This document shows positions 46,246 through 57,361 of a stretch of DNA of 64,000 nucleotides, piece by piece. Made by a program: the position numbers and the translations under genes. Position 1 is the first letter of the stretch; each line of letters opens with the position of its first letter. This stretch comes from Eretmocerus hayati (lineage: Eukaryota; Arthropoda; Insecta; Hymenoptera; Aphelinidae), in NCBI GenBank assembly GCA_029851415.1, contig CM056741.1, positions 84,954,282-85,018,281 on the forward strand, in the 5' to 3' direction. Under the pieces are notes generated by a model. That model made no database searches. It worked only from the letters and a program-made list of their open reading frames with translations, and was not told the origin of the DNA.

Positions 46246-46249
46246 TTAA

Positions 46250-47468
46250 ATATTATGAAAAGAAGTATTTTGTTCTATAAAAGATATGTGGATGACTGCT
46301 CCTTAATTATCAAGAAGTCCATGATTTCTCAATGTTTGGAAACTTTCAATCGTTTCGATCAACACTTACAATTTACACACGAGAGGGAAGTGGAGAAAGC
46401 CTAAGCTTTTTGGACCTCCAGATCATTCGACGTTCAAATCAAACGTGCCTCACCAATTGGTATAGAAAACCAACTGCGTCAGGCCGTTACATCAATTTTT
46501 TATCCCACCATCCCATTTCACAGAAAATAGCTATCATCTATAGTTTAGTCGATAAAGCCATCAAACTCTCTGACCAATCCTTCCATACCTCTAATCTGAA
46601 AATCATTCGTGATCACCTTATGAGCAATAATTATCCTGTATCATTTATCAATAAGTACATAAATGAAAGGATGCATTCCATTTATGGTCAGCAGGGTCAA
46701 AACAGAGAGTTGAGACCGATTAACAAAAGAGTTATTCTGAAACTTCCTAAGGTGGTTTTCCCTTTCGTCAAGTACCTAACACCGTGTATCAATACCATTT
46801 ATAAAGAATTCTTCATACTTCCCATCAGTTGCAATTCTAACCAGTTGAGGAGGTTCATTAAACTAGGTAAAGAGTCTTTACCCGTTACTGAGAGACACAA
46901 TGTTGTTTACCGGATTAACTGTAAGGATTGCATTAGTATATATATTGGCGAAAGGTTGAGAGAAATGAAAAAAAGAGCTCATGAACATGGACGAGATATC
47001 AGGTTGGAGAAGGATACTTCTGCTTTGGCTCAACATGTGAAGAACTCTAGCCACACTTTTAATCTTGAAGATATAAAAATAGTCAATACTGAAAATAGAT
47101 TCAAACCAAGACTTTTCTCTGAGATGCTCAACATATATTACCACTCAATCACGATCAACATAGAAGAAGACTTGGATGACTTGAAAAACACATACAAATA
47201 TGCAATAAATCAATTTAAAAAATCCAAGTCAATAAATTGGAGTGATATGGTAGAATTCTGTATACGGTTGATAAGGCAGATCTCTGTACATTTGGGTGCT
47301 CACAAGTGTTGCCGATGTTTACATTCAGCAGTCCAAACTGGGATTCGATCGACGCAACAACTTGCCGATCGATTAATTTATTCCACCCTTCATTATCCCA
47401 GGAGTGAGGGATTGGCAACACCATATCATGAAAAATTCACAGTGAGTTACGTTAGAGTAAATCATTAG
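46250..47468 (+). pseudogene. PLE ORF, C-terminal piece: YVDD, thumb and GIY-YIG nuclease
   Basis: Begins in frame with 31724 and gives 'KRYVDDCSLI' (RT motif C). A frameshift near 46390 moves to the frame with 'LSFLDLQI', 'YRKPTASGRYINFLSHHP' (PLE thumb signature), then 'INCKDCISIYIGERLREMKK' with 'HEHGRDI', the GIY-YIG endonuclease typical of Penelope proteins. The frame ends TAG at 47466-47468. The nuclease nicks target DNA for priming in the family. Confidence 0.92.
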
Positions 47469-47599
47469 GAGACCCACAATGAATTCAAAACTTCTATATT
47501 CCTTGTAGATTCGGTGAGCTAAATTAAATAAATACCAAAGATGAAATATTCTCACTAATTTATAACGACTCTACGTTATTACTGGACGACCTTGTGATC

Positions 47600-47802
47600 C
47601 CTCAGATGTGAGACATAAGTTCTGTTTATTAAGGTAAATTAAATTTCAAAATTGAGGTGATTTTTGTGTGTATATGTGATATTATATCTGATGTTTTATA
47701 TCTTGAATTTCAGCCTGATGAGGATTGTACCATAACAATCGAAACGTCGCTTAAAAATGAAGAAATTAACAGGAAATACCGATAAAATCATCTGTACAAT
47801 AT
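47600..47802 (+). repeat. PLE terminal repeat, right
   Basis: Inverse of 27638-27838; includes the plus-strand hammerhead. Confidence 0.85.
47701..47763 (+). ncRNA. Hammerhead ribozyme, right PLE end
   Basis: CTGATGAG 47715-47722; stem II GATTGT (47723-47728) pairs with ACAATC (47735-47740); GAAA 47741-47744; the cleavage trinucleotide GTC ends at 47748. Stem I is AGC/GCT (47712-47714, 47749-47751), then an internal loop, then TCTT/AAGA (47701-47704, 47760-47763). Stem III is only ACGT (2 bp, self-complementary), so dimeric folding is likely. Confidence 0.85.
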
Positions 47803-48420
47803 GAATAATAATTATAATATATTTTCATTCGCCCAGAGGCAAGAAAATATTATACAGCCAGAATGACATAATCTGAATGCACAAATATATGAATATGGAG
47901 GATATTCAAGTATCAAGTTGTGAGATTATCTGATTGCATCCAAAAAGCATGTCACGCACTCAAAAACTGATATTTTCGTCTCGTCGGAATAACGTAGGTC
48001 AGCTCTAATTGTTGAAACAATTTTGATACTCACTTCATTTTGATGCCCTCTCACTAAACTCCAGAATGAGCATAGAAAGATCGAGATATGCCGGGATTGA
48101 AGTGGCAATGAGTTCTCGAAAAACCTGAAATGAATCATTCGTACGTGTTTGCGCATGCTGAAAATCCAGATTTCCATAATCTAACGATTGGACCGATACG
48201 ATTCCCATCGAAAAAGGTTGTGTTCCTATGCGAATGCCTCAAAAAATACTCCGTTTGCAGTTTTTCTCCTCAATTTTATCGAACCTATCTGAATTATCTG
48301 ACCAGACCACAAATTCTCTTCCGTATTTACACGAAAATCAACTGCTCTATTCGATACTTCAATAATGGTCAATTAATATGCGGAGTAGAATTTAACTAAG
48401 GATCCATTAGTCTCCACACA
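47803..48420. other. No gene recognised
   Basis: AT-rich; short frames only. Confidence 0.5.
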
Positions 48421-48849
48421 GTGATGCGGCCAGTAGGAAGGCCTCGTACTGCAATCGAGTCAGCATCAGATCGGACCCTCCGACGGAGACAAAATGAATT
48501 CGTTTCTGAGATGGAAACCCTCAAAGCTGCGCGAGAATCACTCATTATCGATCCTGGCTCACCTCCTGCTCAGCCATCAGTGGAGTCGATTGAACCTGAT
48601 GAAGGGAAACCACCAAATGATCAAGTTCATAGACTCGATGAACCTCAATTCTCTCCATTGCAAGCACTTGCTGTGTTAGTCGACGCAAACCTGACGAAGG
48701 AAGCTTATGCGTACTCGGCTTCAACTTCTCGAGAAATAGGGAATAATCCATTCCCTTCCTATCCATCGGTAGATATATGTTCCTGTATCACATTTTATAG
48801 CATGAATATTGAGTTGCCAAAATTTCTGAAAATCGCTGGGGTCTCTTGA
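48421..48849 (+). CDS. Orphan ORF, basic N-terminus 'GRPRTAIESASDRTLRRR'
   Basis: 142 codons. The basic 'GRPRT...S.RT.RRR' start and the later 'NPFPSYPSV' followed by a donor-like GGTAGAT resemble the N-terminal part of an uncharacterised, often repetitive invertebrate protein family that I know only from sequence. The rest of such a protein is not seen downstream. It may be a first exon or a truncated repeat gene. Confidence 0.35.
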   Translation: MMRPVGRPRTAIESASDRTLRRRQNEFVSEMETLKAARESLIIDPGSPPAQPSVESIEPDEGKPPNDQVHRLDEPQFSPLQALAVLVDANLTKEAYAYSASTSREIGNNPFPSYPSVDICSCITFYSMNIELPKFLKIAGVS

Positions 48850-49728
48850 AAAAATCAATGTCAAAAGCGTTTCGCCTACTGAAACGAGGCAGTTGTCTGC
48901 AATATTTCTACCAAAATGGTTGGGTTGATGCATTATGGATAGAATTTTGAACCATTTGCGCTGAATCATGTGAAACGATTCGTATTATTTTGTGGATTAT
49001 TCAAGTGTGAAGTTACCGGAGCAGGACTCTTGTCGACTCAATCAAATTATTAAATCCTTCATAACCTGGATGCACGTCCTGAGAGGAATCATTCTCGGAG
49101 AATATGAGCGTATTACTCCTAAGGACATTATGTTCCCGATCCAATCTGTCTATGCTTGGGCTGTCCACTCGAAGTGGGTAACAGTATGATATAGACCCGA
49201 GAAGGGATTTATTCGATACATCATCGAAATCCATTCTGTCGCGTAGCTGAAATTATTTTTCGATAAATTCACGATAACTGAGATTTACTTCAACATTCTC
49301 CAACGTACGTCCATATACTCATCTTTCGGCCCATGATACCAGGATACGATCATAATGAGATTCGGAATGAACTAAGCCGAGATTAAAGGTTGTGAGACAT
49401 ACAAAAGTCACAAGCAGAACAAAAACAGTTTGACAAATCAGGCACAAACGTTCTCCTCTTCTCCTCGACAATCGCCATTGATCGCGTAGTTCTTAAGGCG
49501 TAAGGACACTCATGCGTAGAGACCGGACTTTTGTGCAGTAAAAATTCCAAGAAATGCCCTATAACGTGCAGTAAAGAATCTCGAAATGTGCAGTAAAAAC
49601 CATCAAAACGTGCAATATTATTACATTTCAACTCGATTTCAATGAAGAATAGTGATAATTAGTCATAATTTCATCGCTTCACCCTCTGAACTTTATTGAA
49701 AACAATTATTATATGCATTTCTAAATCT
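48850..49728. other. No gene recognised
   Basis: Short frames on both strands without motifs. Confidence 0.5.
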
Positions 49729-50977
49729 TCATCGAGAAGAGGATCTTTCCACCTCTACCGAAGTCAAAGGGGCAAACGCGTACCGTTGAAACATCAAGGG
49801 TTCTAGACTATTGATTTCCTCATCTCCAACTCGTTCTCCATCTTGTACTCTTCTGATTATTCCGAGGAAATGAAATCCTTCGTTTCCATCCACGATATCT
49901 GAAACTTTTTTCTGCAGTACCTCGCCATTTGGATAGGGAATTCTACTCATTTTCTCCAGCGCCCTAACACAATATCGATCTGATCATTGAGAGTCTATCC
50001 CGTTTTAATCAAATCTTCGATAGTTTTGGGTAAGAGAGCTGCATGTGAGAGTATGAAAGTGAGTTGACTCTGAACATCCTCATTTTTGATCACTTGCTTC
50101 GCTTGGCGAACAGATTCTGCATCATCTTCTAAATCATTTACAACGTTCTTGAAGTTTTGTAGATTTTCGGCGTAGAATACAGCTGCGTCTATCCAAGTGC
50201 CCCATCTAGTGATGATTGGTTGTGGGGGCAAGGGTTTATTTGGCATGTATTGTCGATACACCTCCGCTCGAGATGGCGCTTTGAGGGACATCGTTCTGCC
50301 ACAACTCACCAATTTGTTCACTTCTGGGCAAATATCGCTCACTTTTATAGCCAATCTCTTTCATGCGTGTACAATGCAGGTGACATGACGTAAGTCTTTG
50401 TAGAATAATTGAAAACCCTTCGCAGCTTCACCATGTATGGTGCAGCGTCGGATACGAACAGAATAATTCGATCGTCAAAATAGGAATTCTCGAAGAATTT
50501 CCTCAGACTTTGATTGATGAAATGGCTGACAGTTCGATGATTCGTGCTACTCAACCTCTGGCAAACTATCAAAAAAGTTTCTGGCGAAAATTCTGGTTTT
50601 AACGTCCCAATAAATAAGTTTGGTATGCATGATCCTCAAGCATCTGTCGTTTCATCCACGCATACGTAGAGATAATTCTCGCCAACAATCTTCTAGATTT
50701 TACTGATGCACTCTGCATGAACGAGAGGAACGTGATTCTTTCTCAAAGTTGTTTTCGACGGCAGTTGCTCCTGGGTGTATGTACGTAGGAATCGAATAAG
50801 CGGTTCCGAATTCAGTTTATGTAGAGGGATATTCGAAGCTTCGAGTGCATGGCACAGATCAAGATAAAATACATTCTTAGAGCTTGTAGCCGCAGAGGTT
50901 AGTAACGTTTGTTCTTCCCTCTCCCTCTTCTTTTTCAGAGCTGATACCGCTACAAGAGCTCCTGCAAGTTCATTCAA
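49729..50977 (-). pseudogene. hAT-superfamily transposase, decayed
   Basis: Minus-strand pieces in order: 'FYLDLCHALEASNIPLHKLN' and 'LPSKTTLRKNHV' (50977-50693), then 'VCVDETTDA' (first catalytic Asp region, stops on either side), 'ILFVSDAAPYMVK' (50572-50345), 'PQPIITRWGTWIDAAVFYAE' (50354-49995) and finally 'FAPLTSVEVERSSSR' near 49740, the hATC dimerisation motif. At least three stops or frameshifts. The N-terminal zinc finger is not found. Family members cut and paste DNA with 8-bp target duplications; I did not find the element's TIRs. Confidence 0.85.
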
Positions 50978-51705
50978 TCATGAAAGGACAGGCCAGGCCT
51001 CAAAACTCTAAGCTGGGTTACTAATGACAGTCGGAAATAGCCGGATTAGCACGAAAACCCATGTGGATGAGAAAAAAATAATCGATCGCTTGATCCATGT
51101 TCTCATTCGACTACTTCTTAGGTGAAAAATGCTCTCACGGAGACCTCAAGTATGGCTTGCTACCTCTGTGGAAATAAAATCGCAATGCTACATGATCTCG
51201 ATCTTTTCGAAGTAGATATCACATGACAGACCCCAATTTAGAATTCCTGTACTCCATGCCAAAATGAGAATCATGACTATGGTCTTCAAGATTGCTTACC
51301 GCCTAGAATTCCAGGAATACAGAGTCGTTTCGTATTTTTCACGATGTAGTAGTCCCCCGAAAATGAAATCCATACCAACCGGAATTCTTGTACTTGTTAT
51401 TCATGGAAATGTGACTTTTTTGCCCGTAGACGAAAAGCAAAGAGACGAAGGGAGGGAAAGAGAAAATCTGGTAGTGATAATACTCAGCAAATTACTCGCG
51501 AGCGATGATGAATGGGAATGCTGGACCATATCCGTCAAGAACATCGATGGCAGAATTTCTCAAAATACTTCATTTTGAACCGTGGGTATGACAACTCCTC
51601 CTCGCGTCCGAGTGATGGCTTTCCGTCCCAAGCCGCAGGCGAGGGTCGGTATCATCATGCGGATGCGAAAAGTAAATTTTGCGCCGTATATCAAACTATG
51701 CTTTT
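50978..51705. other. No gene; contains one CG-rich GCCGCAGGCGA block
   Basis: The block at about 51630-51670 matches the family at 26100-27120. A 104-codon frame (51264-51578) has no motif. Confidence 0.5.
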
Positions 51706-52259
51706 AGTCAGGCGTGTGACCCTCCCAGAAAAGCTTCTAATTCGAGTAAGTGGCTAAACTCGGTACTTCACTACGATCTTAGGCTTAAATGATAGGTGAT
51801 ACATTTAATAATCAATATTGATAAGGATTATTGTTTAAAAATTGGGGCGTGGCATAAATAAACAATAAAAACACGCATTTTTCGCCTTTTTTACGGTTTT
51901 TTCATAATAAGTCGGAAAATATCGATTTTGCGGCAGAATGTAAGCAGTAACTTTTTGTAGATCTTTGAAAGATCTATAGAAATGATTCCCACCATTTTCC
52001 TCGAGAAACGCATTATTTCTGAGTTATTTGCCAAGTTTAGTGGCAAAATAGATCCTCTCTTCGATTTTCTAGCTAAATCTCGGTAACGATGCGTTTTTCG
52101 ACAAAATACCATCAGACCTTTTTTGTAGATCAAACAAAAATCTACAATAAAGATTCTCACTCAATTTCCGCTCAAGTGTGTTTATTCTGAGATAATGAGC
52201 AAACAAAATATGCGGTTGACTCAGCGGCTGTTTTCTAGCTAGTGTATCTAATTCACCAT
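51706..52259 (+). repeat. Left TIR of the 9-kb transposon
   Basis: Inverse of 60172-60723; ends inward at TAGTGTATCTAATTCA. Confidence 0.9.
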
Positions 52260-52706
52260 ACGCTCGATTATCATACGAGAGGTACGCAAATTGCATTACC
52301 GATCGAGTGGCCCTCCAACCACAACATTATCCATTTCATAGCGTGTCTGTGCTTTTAGAGCGATTGGGAACGTCCTCGGAAAACAGTGAAAAGTGTTGAG
52401 AAATAGAGATCATTTTAGAGTGTCAGGCATGAAAGTGAGTTGGGAAAAGACTGAGAATTAAGTTCTGTATCATCGTGCAATGAAATACTTGCTTTGCTGT
52501 TGAGCATGAATGCGATCAACTTTTAGGTTATGTTGATGTGTACGAGCTCACTGCACCCCCATTTTGCAATGCTAATGTTTGTAGGTCAATTATCTAATCT
52601 GTGATATAAGGTTTCGTTACATTTTCGTCAGATGCGATGTAATAATGACATTCTTTGCAGGACTTACGTGGCTCCCCTGAATTTTATTGTGAAATATAGG
52701 ATAAGC
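52260..52706 (+). promoter_or_regulatory. Probable 5' region of the transposon gene
   Basis: Lies between the TIR and the first likely start. An acceptor-like TTCTTTGCAG|G near 52660 allows a spliced upstream exon; the frame is open from 52632. No promoter motif is distinguished. Confidence 0.3.
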
Positions 52707-54973
52707 ATGAATTGGAAGCGCTCTTCAGACATAGATAGCTCAACATCTGTGGCGAAAAAATCACCTATTAAAGAGAAATATACGTTCTCATGGGACAACG
52801 ATTGCTTCTCATGCGGAGAACCAGCTAATATCAAGAAGAAAAAACCTTTATCGGCTGTAACGGCGTCAATTTCCATTGATAAATGTTTAAATGCTGCGAA
52901 AATCCGAGGAGGTCAAGATGTTCTGAACCGATTGCAAAGTAAGCCAAACCTCTCAGAACTTAAAGCAAAGTACCACAGACTGTCTTATTTAGTTTACGTA
53001 GCACAACGAAATTTGGAAACATTTGGTCCAAAGGAAGAAGAAACGAGAGTTACAGTACATGAAAAGGTTGCAAATTCAATGTTTGACGATCACTCAGAAG
53101 AACTTCGGAATGGGGGAGTACTATTCTTATCTGAAATGTGTAAATCTTACAGAAAAAAGCTAGCCCAAGAAGGTTATACGAAAAATGAGATCGATAATGT
53201 GACGGTATCTTTTATGAAATCTCATTTACTACAAGTTTGCGGGGATGGATTTGACTTCTTCCCGAAGGAGGGAAAACCTGACATCGTGTGTTCGAGAAAT
53301 GTTGTAAGTGATAACATCAATGAGTTGAAGTATGATTATCTTTATCATAGGATGAATTCAGAGATGATTGAGAATACTGCAAGCAGTCCTCAGCAAAACA
53401 CCGTAAGAGGTATCGTTGATCTCACTGACAATGAAATTTTACACAGAGCTGCTTGCATACTTCAAAAATGTTTGGGAGACATTGCAAAAAATGATCACTA
53501 TCCAACCCCGTTAGAAGTCAGCACAAGGAAATCGGCCGAATTTGTTCGAAAACCCTTACGCGATTTTCTGATATGGTTGTTAGACAAAACAGCGTGTGTG
53601 ACTGCTCAGACACAAACTACCGAAAACAAATTTCGTCGCGCAATAATTTTGGCTGAATGTGTGATATTTTCATCGAATTCAAATGTACATCGTGAAGTAC
53701 CCCCATTTCACTATGGGTTGATGATTAAAATCCATCACGATTATGGCAGCAGGTCGTTGATTGAACTGTTGAACTCTTATGAACTATGCGCAAATCATAC
53801 GGCGCTACGATCGTTTTTGACTTCCGCTGCAAAATCAGAAATAGAAACGTCGAGGACCACTTATTCACCATCGAATATAGTGTCGAGAGATGAAGGAGGC
53901 TCTCTCGTCCAAGAAGCGGATGACAACGTCGATATCAATGCTGAAACCATAGATGGTAAAAATACGTACCACGGCATGGCACGGGTACTATTTCAAAGGC
54001 AATTCCGTCAATCTGGAGCCAATTTTTTCAAAATACCTAAGGAACTTGCCACGTCATTGGACTCTAAGAAGTTTGGCCTTGAGTTTCAGCTCTTGCCTTT
54101 TAACAAACCGAATGGGAGAAGCGAACCGCCTAGAATAAAAGGTCTCGTAGAAATTATCAGGAACCAGTTAGATCTGAAACTCCGTTTAAACAAGAAAGAT
54201 GCACTTTGGGTAGTGTCTCGTGGTTTCTCTCGTGGAAATTTCCTTACAAATGAGGTCAAGATACAAATAATTCCTTCGTGGAAACCTTTTCAAGCACTTT
54301 TTTGCGAAAAGAATAATGCATTCACAGTTGTTTCTTTCATGCCAACTATTGATGCTCAGCCCTCCGACATGGCTACTGTTTATATTACGCTGAAAAAAGG
54401 ACACCAAACTGCACTTGCTTGCGGCCAAAAGCATCATATCCATACCATGGACCAACAGCTTTATACAATATCTCAGATTGTGAAATTCGCTTTCCCATCA
54501 GAGTTCCCAGGATACGTGGGCCGCATGGGAGGATTCCATGCATCTGCAGTTTATATGGATTGCGTAAATAAAATTTGGGGAGAGACTGTTCTTGATATTG
54601 TAGTAGAATCCGGAGTTTATGCGGGCAATACAGCAAAATTAATGCTGGAGGGAGAAGAATTCAATCGAGCCGTTAGAGGCTTTACACTGCTATTCGAGGT
54701 TTGATTCATCTTTTTAATTGAAAATTTTTTGATTTGGTTGGAAAAATCCGATAATATGACTTTGTATGGAGAAGTAGCACAAGAAAAAAAGGATTTTCAT
54801 GGTGGTTTTTCTAAAGAAGGAATACCCAAACCCGCACTAAATGCTCATTGTGATTCAGTCGATGACAAGATTAGGGATTTGCTTTCTCGATTTCGTGAGG
54901 AAAAGTCAGCTGCTTTGCCAAATTTCCACTTCTGGAACATGGGTTTCGAGTCATTGTACTTGCTAGTAACCTT
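52707..54973 (+). pseudogene. Transposon protein, N-terminal half (Cys finger and central domain)
   Basis: Start chosen at ATG 52707 ('MNWKRSSDIDSST'). The frame is open to 54701. Features: 'DCFSCGEPA' (C-x2-C near residue 30), 'PPFHYGLMIKIHHDYGSRSL' (about 330), 'VDINAETIDGKNTYHGMARV' (about 410) and 'SEFPGYVGRMGGFHASAVYM' with 'NRAVRGFTLLFE' near the end. These blocks are conserved in a large uncharacterised invertebrate family that I recognise only by pattern ('T.DG...H.M', 'R.GGFH'). An in-frame TGA at 54702-54704 is followed by more coding in the same frame ('NFHFWNMGFESLYLLVTF') up to the LTR-like insertion. Confidence 0.75.
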
Positions 54974-57357
54974 TGTGACGTGGCAAATGAAATTACCTAT
55001 CACACTCATTTATATTTAGACGGACTTATATCCTAGACGCAAATTCTCTCGCGCTATGGAGACACGACTCCGAAATCTCAGGAACTCTGCTCTCTGCAAC
55101 TCTCGTTCACCTACCGTAATTTCACCTAAAGGAGCAAGAGAAGGGGAGGGAACGCAAATACTGAATAATCAATCCAAATTTATAATAAAATAATCTCGGC
55201 AATATATTCTGCACAAGCTGCTTTTACGCGGTCGATACAAGAATCTACATATCAAATGCGTCGCGACAACATACTCGCAAAATGACTCTAAAATTCGCAT
55301 AAGATTCATAACTAGGAAATATCAAATTGTTCTCAAAATGTCTCTCAAAATTTCCTGAAAATACACGAAAATTCACTTCACTAATTCGGCACACTGTCTC
55401 GGCAAACTCTGACAAAACTTGGACTCCAAAACTGAGAGAGAGCACGCTGCTCCGAAACGCACTCAAAATGGCTGCTCCACGGCAATTTCTACGCCACGCT
55501 CGCGACGCGAGGCAAAAATGGCTATCTGCCCACGTACGAATTTCACACCCCTAATTTGGGTGACGACACGCCCGCGACTGCTGGGGTGTGCTGGAGTCTC
55601 GGCAAATGGTCAGGGTGCACTCCAGCACCGTCAGCCTCCCCAGGAGTCCGGTGTGGCAAAGCCCAACGATGGCATACGCGCGCACGAGACTCTCGAGGTA
55701 CGCGCGAGGGGATTCACTCACTGATTAAAAAGACCAAAACCACTCACCGTTGATATTCGACATCCTTAGATATTTCCACAATTGTTCTTCCAAAATTATC
55801 CCGGGCAGTAGTAATTTTCAGGTCTCTGCCCTCCGGGCAAAGAGGCCCTGGCCGCGTGGCCAGTGCCACGGCTTACGGCCGCTCGCACAAGCACGTGCGT
55901 CTATGTCAAAGACTATCCAACAAGTGTCACAATGGCCGGCTTCCTGCCGGCAGAAGCTCTTCTTCTTCAATAAATGAAGCTTTCTGATTGGTCGGCAGCA
56001 ATAATTTTGATTGGCTCTCAAAATCTGCGAAAAGCCAACATCGCCCTCTGGTGGCCGTGGCGCGGCAAATTATGAAAATGCGCTCGAGCGCAAGGCCGCA
56101 AATCGGCAGCAAGATACAAAAGTCACGGCAGAAATCTACTTGATTGTGGGTACGGCACTGTTTTCTTGCCTCCACCAATTGCATATTCTATCTCACTCGC
56201 ACCCACGGCAAACATACGTAAACGTGGAGGCTCTGCGCAACTCGCTATTGCCACCACTCTTCGTACTTTCACTGCATACACTCCGGTACACGAGTATATA
56301 TATATATATATATATACCTATATATACTCGTCACGGCAATGCTATACCTATATGTGTACTCATCACGGCAGCGCTATACCTATATATAATATGGCATGCT
56401 CACGGCATGCAAATATCCCCTCATACACTGCCTAGGCAATCTCTCATATACACACACACACGCATAATGGCCTGCGTGTGGCGTCTGCATGCTGAATTTC
56501 CCACCCAGCAGTCGGTGCAACAGGTGTTGCATGCACCAATAACCTCACGCCAGCTGATCGCACGAATGTGATGGGCTATTTGCGTATGGGGCAGCTGCCC
56601 GGATGGCAAATAGTCCTGGGACAACTTCCCCAGGTGCACGTCATCGTCGGCAAGATTCCCACATCATCTCGTCGTTGTCATCTCCTCAGCACCACCTTGA
56701 CACACCCGGGTCAGCAGTAGTGTTGTGGTTCTGGCGATAAGCGCGCAGCGTGTATGTTGCATGTGGGTGTGTGGTGCATAATTGTGATAAGTGCGACGAG
56801 TGCACTTATCTTCGCGTGCACGTCTGCCGGGGGTATGATATGGATGCAGCACGGTGCTCGCGGGCATCAGCTGTTACCATTTTTCCATTCCCGGCACGTC
56901 ATGTGAATAAATGCACGCACTTGTGATACGCGACATGCATGGGTGCAAAATACATGCGTGAATTACGCGCGCCCTCGCTAACCTGGGAGCGAGGGCCTCG
57001 GCAAGTTCTCCGCGTCCACTGTCAGCCTTGCACGGGCTCTGAAAAGCCAAAACAGCTTCCTATGTCCCGGGCAGCCCACCCTGGGCTTCATCAGCTGATG
57101 TTGTTGTGGAGATTACCACCAGCCTCCTATAGACTGGTGGTCGCGGCTGACTCACATGTAAGACGGGTGGCCTGCCCTCAGGCATGCCTGTCTGGCATCC
57201 ATCTTCTTCAACATCGTCGTCATCGTCTCGAGCAGCAGTACCTCAAAAAGAGACGTTTTTTCGGTATAGATACGCGTTCAGAGGCTGCTGGCTCGAGACG
57301 CGACGAGAGAGATCTCTATACCCCACAAAACGGCTGTGACGGTTTTTCACCGTCACA
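54974..57357. mobile_element. 2.4-kb LTR-like insertion (solo LTR?) in the transposon gene
   Basis: Begins TGTGACG and ends CGTCACA, flanked by CCTT on both sides (54970-54973, 57358-57361). Removing it with one CCTT joins 'YLLVTF' to 'IRAEREYNWPLH' in frame. TG...CA ends and a 4-bp duplication suit a solo LTR or other LTR-derived unit; the length is large for an LTR. Start TGTGACG resembles the LTRs at 9931 and 19613. No coding motif; a (TA)n run is near 56296-56320. Confidence 0.75.
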
Positions 57358-57361
57358 CCTT

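Larger units (their letters stand above)
27638..47802 (+). mobile_element. Penelope-like element expanded by two nested insertions
   Basis: A ~2.8-kb PLE whose single ORF lies in three pieces (27796-28066, 30933-31724, 46250-47468), separated by a Tc1-like element and a 14.5-kb TTAA-flanked composite. Ends are ~200-bp inverted repeats (27638-27838 and 47600-47802), each with a hammerhead ribozyme. Inverted pseudo-LTRs are a known PLE arrangement. PLEs copy themselves with an RT related to telomerase and a GIY-YIG nuclease. This copy has a stop in the RT and a frameshift after the YVDD box. Confidence 0.92.
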
